From assembly GCA_035461385.1 (NCBI GenBank), contig DATHVI010000131.1, forward strand, positions 1-64,000: a stretch of DNA of 64,000 nucleotides. The letters are read 5' to 3'. The stretch is from DATHVI01 sp035461385 (GTDB lineage Bacteria > Actinomycetota > Thermoleophilia > Solirubrobacterales > 70-9). The notes beneath the pieces are model-generated. The model had not been told where the DNA came from. It ran no database searches and saw only the letters and a list, made by a program, of their open reading frames with translations. Below, piece after piece: positions 59,396 through 64,000 of the stretch. A program made the position numbers and the translations under genes. Positions within the stretch are counted from its first letter, which is position 1; every line of letters starts with the position of its first letter.

Positions 59396-59404
59396 TCGCC
59401 CCCG

Positions 59405-60190
59405 ATGCTCGCCCTCGCCCTCGCGCTCGGGCTCGTGATCGGGCTCGCGCTCGGAATGCTCGGCGGCGGAGGATCGATCCTCGTTCTGCCCGTGCTCGCG
59501 TATGTCCTCGGCCAGAGCGCCCAGGAGGCGGCGACCGCCTCCTTGGTGATCGTCACCCTGGCGGCGGTTGCGGGTAGTGCCGGCCAGGCTCGCAACGAGA
59601 ACGTCTGCTGGCGTCATGCGGCGCTGTTCATCGCCGCCGCCCTGCCCTGCATCGTCGCCGGGACGGTGGTCGGGGACGCGGTCAGCGGGCGGCTGCTGCT
59701 CGGATCGTTCGGGGCCGTGATGTTGATCGCGGCGTACGCGACCGCCCGCAAGCACGCCGGCGGGGGCGCGACGCCGGGCTCATCGACCCGGCCCTGCCCC
59801 GCCGTGCGTCCGCGCTGGGACATCGGCTTCGGGGCGGTGGTCGGGTTCCTGACCGGCTTTATGGGGATCGGGGGCGGGTTCGTCGTCGTTCCGGTGCTCG
59901 CGATCGCCCTCGGCTTCCCGATCCGCAGCGCGATCGGGACCTCGCTCGCGATCATCACCGCGACCGGCGTTCTCGGGGCGGTCGTCCATTTCGCCGCCGG
60001 GCGCACGATCGACATCGAGATCACGGCCGCGGTGACCGTGGCGATGGCGATCGGCGCGCTCGTCGGGGCGCGGACGGGAGGAAGCCTGTCGGAGGTCGCC
60101 CTCGCGCGGGCGTTCGCGACCCTGGTCGCCGCGGTCGGCGCCTACGTCGTCGTCGCCTCGGCCTTCCTCGGCGGTCCCGGCCCTGCCTGA
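59405..60190 (+). CDS. TauE/SafE-family sulfite/organosulfur anion exporter
   Basis: The 261-residue protein starts at ATG 59405, nine bases after the ArsR stop. Two repeats of the family motif are seen, GMLGGGGSILVLPVLAYVLG and GFMGIGGGFVVVPVLAIALG, with about eight membrane helices. TauE-like proteins export sulfite, sulfoacetate or thiosulfate. Third in the dioxygenase-ArsR-TauE operon, it would remove the sulfur oxyanion made by the dioxygenase. CGGTAGTCGCC near its start slightly resembles the operator motif but overlaps the ArsR stop. Confidence 0.87.
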   Translation: MLALALALGLVIGLALGMLGGGGSILVLPVLAYVLGQSAQEAATASLVIVTLAAVAGSAGQARNENVCWRHAALFIAAALPCIVAGTVVGDAVSGRLLLGSFGAVMLIAAYATARKHAGGGATPGSSTRPCPAVRPRWDIGFGAVVGFLTGFMGIGGGFVVVPVLAIALGFPIRSAIGTSLAIITATGVLGAVVHFAAGRTIDIEITAAVTVAMAIGALVGARTGGSLSEVALARAFATLVAAVGAYVVVASAFLGGPGPA

Positions 60191-60205
60191 GGTCGCCCGA
60201 AGGCC

Positions 60206-60478
60206 TTACTCGCCACGCAGCACCGCCCGCCGCTCGCGGTATTCGTCGACGGAGAGCTCGCCCGAGGCGAGCCTGCGGTCGAGCAGGGCTAGCGCGTCTT
60301 CGCCCGCGTCCCGGGGGCGGCGAGCCGAGGTCAGCCCGCGGACGAGGAGCACCGCGCCGAGGATGATCAGTCCCCAGAACAGGACCATTCCGAGGCCGAT
60401 CACCACCCACCAACCTCCCTCCCAGGTCATGTGACCGTCCCAGGTTGCGGCGAGGAGCAGGCCCGCGTCGAGTGTCAT
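60206..60478 (-). CDS. SHOCT-domain small membrane protein
   Basis: The 90-residue protein has one membrane helix (WWVVIGLGMVLFWGLIILGA) and a C-terminal SHOCT motif (ALALLDRRLASGELSVDEYR). SHOCT is a short oligomerisation motif at the end of many bacterial membrane proteins. It is convergent with the TauE gene. No further role can be seen. The 60479-60645 region upstream holds no gene I can support. Confidence 0.75.
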   Translation of the reverse strand: MTLDAGLLLAATWDGHMTWEGGWWVVIGLGMVLFWGLIILGAVLLVRGLTSARRPRDAGEDALALLDRRLASGELSVDEYRERRAVLRGE

Positions 60479-60645
60479 CGGTCTCGACCCCGACCGTGCG
60501 GGCGCGCGAGGCGATGCGGATCGGTGCGGAGCACGAGCCGGCCCTCCGTGGTGTCTACGGAGGCGAACTCGGTGTCTCGATGCCGCGGTGGACCCGCGCC
60601 GAGGGCGGATGCGCTCCGCGCCGGCCGGGTGGATCGTGACTCCCG

Positions 60646-61284
60646 ATGGCCGTGCCGATCCTTCGTGTCGAAGGGGTCCGGAAGAGCTTCCGGCGCGGGA
60701 TCTGGCCTCGCCGGCGTCGAATCGAAGTCCTCCGCGGCGCGAGCCTCGACGTCCGCGCCGGCGAGCTCGTCGGGCTCGTCGGCGAGAACGGCTCCGGGAA
60801 GAGCACCCTGATGCAGATCGTCGTCGGCCTGATCGCCAAGGACGCCGGCGTCGTCGAGCGTCCTGCGCGGCTCGGCTACTGCCCGCAGTCGCCGATGGCC
60901 TGGGAGAAGCTCACGGTCGACGAGCACCTTGAGCTCTTCGGTTGCGCCTACGGCCTCGGCGACGCGCGTCGCCGCCGGGTCGCCGGCGCGCTGCTCGCCG
61001 AGCTCGACTTCGAGCGCTACCGCGGATACCGCGTCGAGGAGCTGTCAGGCGGAACGCGACAGAAGCTCAACCTCGCGCTCGCCCTAATGCACGACCCCGA
61101 GCTGCTGCTGCTCGATGAGCCCTACTCCGGCTTCGACTGGGAAACCTACCTGCGGTTCTGGGATCTCAGCCAGCGGCGGCGCGACGCCGGAATGGGCATC
61201 CTGATCGTCTCGCACCTGCTCGCCGAGCGCGAGCGGCTCGACCGGATCTACGAGCTGTGCGAGGGCCGGATATGCGGATGCTGA
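60646..61284 (+). CDS. ABC transporter ATP-binding subunit
   Basis: The 212-residue protein contains Walker A GENGSGKST, a Q-loop with YCPQSPMAWEKL, signature LSGGTRQKLNLALALM, Walker B LLLLDEPYSGFD and the switch His in LIVSHLLAERE. It lacks the long C-terminal extension of the ATPase at 33026. The next two genes encode membrane subunits with overlapping starts, so this is a three-gene exporter operon. The substrate is unknown. Confidence 0.87.
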   Translation: MAVPILRVEGVRKSFRRGIWPRRRRIEVLRGASLDVRAGELVGLVGENGSGKSTLMQIVVGLIAKDAGVVERPARLGYCPQSPMAWEKLTVDEHLELFGCAYGLGDARRRRVAGALLAELDFERYRGYRVEELSGGTRQKLNLALALMHDPELLLLDEPYSGFDWETYLRFWDLSQRRRDAGMGILIVSHLLAERERLDRIYELCEGRICGC

Positions 61285-61994
61285 ACGCAACCGTCCCGGT
61301 CACCGGAGCGTTCGTCCGCGAGCACCTGCGGGCGCCGTTGACGCTGACGCTGCTGGTCGCGGTTCCGGCGCTGTTCGTCCTCATCTTCGCGAGCGTGCTC
61401 GGCGAGTTCGCCACGGCTCTCGGTGGGACCCTCGCCGAGCGGTCGGCGACCTCGATCAGCGCCGGGTGGGCGGCGGCGTTCCTCGCCGGGACGCTTGCGT
61501 TCTTCCAGGTGAGCTCGTCGCGCGGCGCCGATCGGCGTCTCGCCCTCGCGGGCCTCGGGCCGGGCAGGGTCGCGTCGGCGCGGATCGCCGCCGCCGTGGT
61601 CCTCGCCCTCGCGGTCAGCATCGTCGCCTTCGCCACCCTCGCCCTGCGGACCGGGATCGAGCACCCTGCGCACGCGGCCGCGGCGATCGTCGCGTTCGCT
61701 CTCATCTACATCGGGGTGGGCGCCGCTGTCGGGGCGGTGGTCCGGTCGCCGCTCGAGGGGTCGCTGATCGTTGTCCTCGCCTTCTCGCTCGACGTCTTCT
61801 CGGGCCCGAGAATGACCAGCAATGCCGGCCTGGCCGAGTGGACGCCGACGCGCGACGCGGCCGAGGTGCTCGTGGCTGCCGGCGGCGGAGTCGGGTCTCC
61901 GCAGGGCGACTGGCTCGCGCTCGCGGCGGCCGTCGGCGGCTCGCTCGCGGTGGCCTTCGGGGCGTTCCTGCTCGTCGCGCGGAGGCGAGGATGA
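61272..61994 (+). CDS. ABC transporter membrane subunit 1
   Basis: ATG 61272 overlaps the ATPase gene by 13 bases, and the stop overlaps the next ATG (61991). The 240-residue protein has six hydrophobic segments (LTLTLLVAVPALFVLIFASV near the N-terminus, IAAAVVLALAVSIVAFATLA, IVAFALIYIGVGAAVGAVV, and others), matching an ABC-2-like permease half. It carries a soluble loop with SSSRGADRRLALAGLGPGRV typical of that class. It probably forms a heterodimer with the next gene product. Confidence 0.75.
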   Translation: MRMLNATVPVTGAFVREHLRAPLTLTLLVAVPALFVLIFASVLGEFATALGGTLAERSATSISAGWAAAFLAGTLAFFQVSSSRGADRRLALAGLGPGRVASARIAAAVVLALAVSIVAFATLALRTGIEHPAHAAAAIVAFALIYIGVGAAVGAVVRSPLEGSLIVVLAFSLDVFSGPRMTSNAGLAEWTPTRDAAEVLVAAGGGVGSPQGDWLALAAAVGGSLAVAFGAFLLVARRRG

Positions 61995-62746
61995 CCGGAC
62001 TGGCTCGCACTGCGACGGCGACGCGAATGGCGTTCCGCGACCAGCGCCGCCGGCCGCTCGTCATCGTCCTCCTGGTCGCGCTGCCGGCGTATGTGGTCGC
62101 CAGGAGCATCGCTCAGACCGAGCCGACGCCGCGGCGGATCTCGGTTCCAGGTGGCCTTGAGGCGACGACGACGATGCAGGAGCTGCACGGAGCCGTGATG
62201 GCCGGTGGGGTGATCGCGTTCGTCGCCGGCCTCGTCGGCGTGTTCGTGATGGAGTCGGCGCTCGCGGGCGACCGGCGGCTCGTGGTCGCCGGGTTCACGC
62301 CCGGGGAGACGATCGCCGCCCGGCTCGCCGTCGTCGTCGCGGCGGTGGCAGTGGCCCTCGCCGCGTCGGTGGCGGCGACCGCCGCCTACTTCGATCCGCG
62401 GTCCTGGCCGCCGCTCGTCGCCGGGCTGGCGCTGACGGGGCTGATCTACGCCGCGATCGGGGCTCTCTCCGGCGCCCTGCTCGACCGACTCGCGGCGACC
62501 TACGTGATCCTCTTCGCCGCCCTGACCGACGTCACGATCGTTCAGAACCCGATGTTCGGCGACGGAACCCCGGGGAGCCTCGCGGTTCTGCTGCCCGGAT
62601 ACGGTCCGGTCCGGATGATGGTCGACGGCGGGTTCTCGGGCGCGTTCGGTGCCCAGGGAGAGCTCGCCCTCGGGATCGCGTGGACCGTGGCTCTGGGGGC
62701 TGCCGTCACGGCCTGCCTGCGACGGGCCGTGCGTCGCGGCGGGTGA
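61991..62746 (+). CDS. ABC transporter membrane subunit 2
   Basis: ATG 61991 starts within an ATGA overlap. The 251-residue protein has six membrane segments and the same cytoplasmic loop as subunit 1, here ESALAGDRRLVVAGFTPGET, which suggests the two arose by duplication. The external segment after the first helix (QTEPTPRRISVPGGLEATTT) may face substrate. The operon ends here. The following 91 bases contain an operator-like site. Confidence 0.75.
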   Translation: MTGLARTATATRMAFRDQRRRPLVIVLLVALPAYVVARSIAQTEPTPRRISVPGGLEATTTMQELHGAVMAGGVIAFVAGLVGVFVMESALAGDRRLVVAGFTPGETIAARLAVVVAAVAVALAASVAATAAYFDPRSWPPLVAGLALTGLIYAAIGALSGALLDRLAATYVILFAALTDVTIVQNPMFGDGTPGSLAVLLPGYGPVRMMVDGGFSGAFGAQGELALGIAWTVALGAAVTACLRRAVRRGG

Positions 62747-62764
62747 GCCGGGCGTATGGCCGGT

Positions 62765-62779
62765 CCGTAGTCCCCGGCG
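62765..62779. promoter_or_regulatory. Candidate regulon operator, copy 15
   Basis: Minus-strand CGCCGGGGACTACGG keeps the right half of the consensus (ACTACGG) with 10 of 15 matches. It lies 59 bases before the flavoprotein start at 62838. Confidence 0.4.
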
Positions 62780-62837
62780 ACACGGTCCGGTGGTGCGCAC
62801 GGATGAGCCGGCGCGCGGCGTTCGTCATCGTGGACGA

Positions 62838-64000
62838 ATGGCGGCGGTGCACCGCGAGATCAGCAACCGCTCCACACCGGAGCCGGCCGGCGCCCGCCCC
62901 GAGCCGGAGGCCTTCCGCGTCGTCATCGCCGGCGCCGGCGTCGCCGCGCTCGAGGCGATCCTGGCGCTCCGCGAGGCGGTCGGAGACCGGGCCGAGATCA
63001 CGCTCCTGGCGCCGGACGCCGAGCTCTTCCACAGGCCCCTCGCGACGCTGGCGCCGTTCCGGATCGACGGGACGCGGGCGATACCGCTGACGCGGCTCGC
63101 CGACGACCTCGACTTCACCCATCACCGCGACCGCCTCGCCGGCATCGACGCCCCCGGCCGGGTCGTCACGACCGTCGCCGGGACGGAGCTGCGCTACGAC
63201 GCGCTCCTGGTCGCGATCGGGGCTCGCGCCGAGAGCGCGATCCCGGGGGCGATCACCTACAGCGGGCCGGCGAGCGCGGGCGAGCTCGAAACGGTTCTCG
63301 ACTCGATTCGCTCGGAGACGATCGGCCGGCTCGCGTTCGCGATCCCGCCCGTCGCCCGCTGGTCGCTCCCCGTCTACGAGCTCGCTGTGCTCACCGGCCG
63401 CTACGCACGGCGCCACGGCTTGAGCCTCGAGAGCACGATCGCGACCCACGAGCACGCGCCGCTCGAGCTGTTCGGCGAGCGTCCGAGCGAGGGCGTCCGC
63501 CAGCTCCTCGCGATCGAGGGGATCGAGCTTCGCGCCGGGGCCGCGCCCGTCGCGGCCCGCGGCGGAGCGCTGCGGCTGGCGAACGGCGACGCGATCGCCG
63601 CCGACGCGGTGCTCGCGCTGCCGCGATTCGTCGCCCCGCCGATCCCCGGCCTCCCGCAGGGCCCGGCGGGATTCGTGCCCACCGACGCCTACATGCGCGT
63701 CGACGGGCTCGACCGCGTCTGGGCGGTGGGGGACATCACCTGGTTCCCGATCAAGCAGGGCGGCCTCGCGACCCAGCAGGCCGACGCGGCCGCGAGCTCG
63801 ATCGCCCGCGCGATCGACCCCGAGCTCACCGCGCGGCCGTTCGCGCCGGTGCTGCGGGCCGCGCTCACCACCGGATGGACCCCGTATTACCTCCGGGCCT
63901 CGATGACCGGCGCCGGCGAGCCGGCGGCCAGCAAGGCGCCGCTGTGGTGGCCACCGAGCAAGGTCGCGGGCCGGCTGCTGGGCTCCTATCTCGCCGAGCA
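62838..64000 (+). CDS. FAD-dependent oxidoreductase of the NDH-2/SQR superfamily, 3' end cut off
   Basis: From ATG 62838 the frame is open to the window end (387 codons). It is a paralogue of the proteins at 28784 and 38357: VVIAGAGVAALEAILALREA with GAGVAA in place of GxGxxG, ELFHRPLATLAPFRI, RLAFAIPPVARWSLPVYEL, the FAD contact WAVGDITWFPIKQGG then LATQQADAAASS, and LWWPPSKVAGRLLGSYLAE. About 10 to 30 residues are missing. The initial 27 residues are Pro/Glu-rich and poorly conserved. Electron transfer between a soluble donor and quinone is likely. Confidence 0.83.
   Translation, partial: MAAVHREISNRSTPEPAGARPEPEAFRVVIAGAGVAALEAILALREAVGDRAEITLLAPDAELFHRPLATLAPFRIDGTRAIPLTRLADDLDFTHHRDRLAGIDAPGRVVTTVAGTELRYDALLVAIGARAESAIPGAITYSGPASAGELETVLDSIRSETIGRLAFAIPPVARWSLPVYELAVLTGRYARRHGLSLESTIATHEHAPLELFGERPSEGVRQLLAIEGIELRAGAAPVAARGGALRLANGDAIAADAVLALPRFVAPPIPGLPQGPAGFVPTDAYMRVDGLDRVWAVGDITWFPIKQGGLATQQADAAASSIARAIDPELTARPFAPVLRAALTTGWTPYYLRASMTGAGEPAASKAPLWWPPSKVAGRLLGSYLAE

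Noticed and set aside
59390..59404. An operator-like sequence CGGGGGCGACTACCG on the minus strand between ArsR and TauE genes
   Set aside because: It matches 12 of 15 positions but lies inside a tight operon over the ArsR stop codon, where a promoter is unlikely. Probably chance in GC-rich DNA.
6786..62779. Canonical mycobacterial DosR boxes (GGGACTTNNGTCCC type)
   Set aside because: I looked in the intergenic regions and saw no full copy. The GTAGTCCCC near 62768 is only a partial resemblance.
1..64000. tRNA, rRNA, CRISPR arrays, prophage or integrase genes
   Set aside because: No cloverleaf-like or rRNA-like stretches, no regularly spaced repeats and no phage or integrase proteins were recognised. 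A covariance-model search would be needed to exclude small RNAs.

Overview
The window is very GC-rich (about 70 percent by eye), has long stop-free shadow frames and many GTG starts and ATGA gene overlaps, and encodes a NarL-type two-component system, tandem universal stress proteins (USPs), a WS/DGAT wax-ester synthase-like acyltransferase and baeRF- and archease-like proteins. This points to a chromosome of Actinomycetota. A Thermoleophilia-like lineage is my guess, without proof. I saw no rRNA, tRNA, CRISPR array or phage.

Layout. 1-5.2 kb: a cut-off DMT transporter, a lipoprotein multicopper oxidase, a small membrane protein, an unusual KaiC-like/XRE/cupin regulator and an SDR remnant. 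5.2-18.1 kb: WS/DGAT acyltransferase divergent from PEP synthase and an FNT channel; a Tat-exported multicopper oxidase; a USP/metal P-type ATPase pair divergent from alcohol dehydrogenase, SQR-like flavoprotein and DUF1641. 18.1-24.8 kb: CGNR fragment, ArsR-MMPL pair, an ADP-forming acyl-CoA synthetase fused to a GNAT domain, and an MgtE-like transporter. 24.8-31.2 kb: operon CBS-USP-USP-secreted metalloprotease, divergent from a flavoprotein and a baeRF (Rv2629-like) protein. 31.2-34.6 kb: a 161-bp hairpin element, an ABC exporter and a DUF6790-like membrane protein. 34.6-40 kb: phosphoribosyltransferase-hydrolase fusion, archease, a split USP-like membrane protein, PRPP synthase, a flavoprotein and a histone-H1-like protein. 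40-49.7 kb: PfkB kinase, beta-phosphoglucomutase, GH65 phosphorylase and CtpE-like ATPase, then Hsp20, a Rip3-like site-2 protease and DUF1918. 49.7-57.7 kb: PHP phosphatase, USP, CBS, Rv2004c-like kinase, a DevS/DosS-like GAF histidine kinase, VKOR-DsbA, CBS, and a DevR/DosR-like response regulator. 57.7-64 kb: persulfide dioxygenase-rhodanese, ArsR, TauE, SHOCT, a small ABC transporter and a cut-off flavoprotein.

How the genes fit together. At least a dozen families match members of the Mycobacterium tuberculosis DosR hypoxia/dormancy regulon (Tgs1, HspX, PfkB, Hrp1-type CBS, USPs, Rip3, Rv2004c, Rv2629, Rv2630 archease, Rv0571c, Rv0569/DUF1918, P-type ATPase, DosS and DosR). Here they sit together in about 50 kb. 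Many of the intergenic regions in front of them carry an imperfect 15-bp palindrome close to CCGTGGCGACTACGG, best at 36037-36051 and 47087-47101, which I propose as the operator of the local response regulator. The flavoproteins, SQR, persulfide dioxygenase, multicopper oxidases and VKOR-DsbA add a redox and sulfide theme. The phosphorylase, phosphoglucomutase, PfkB, PEP synthase and wax-ester synthase genes suggest handling of stored carbon during energy limitation. These functional links are inference from family membership and gene order.
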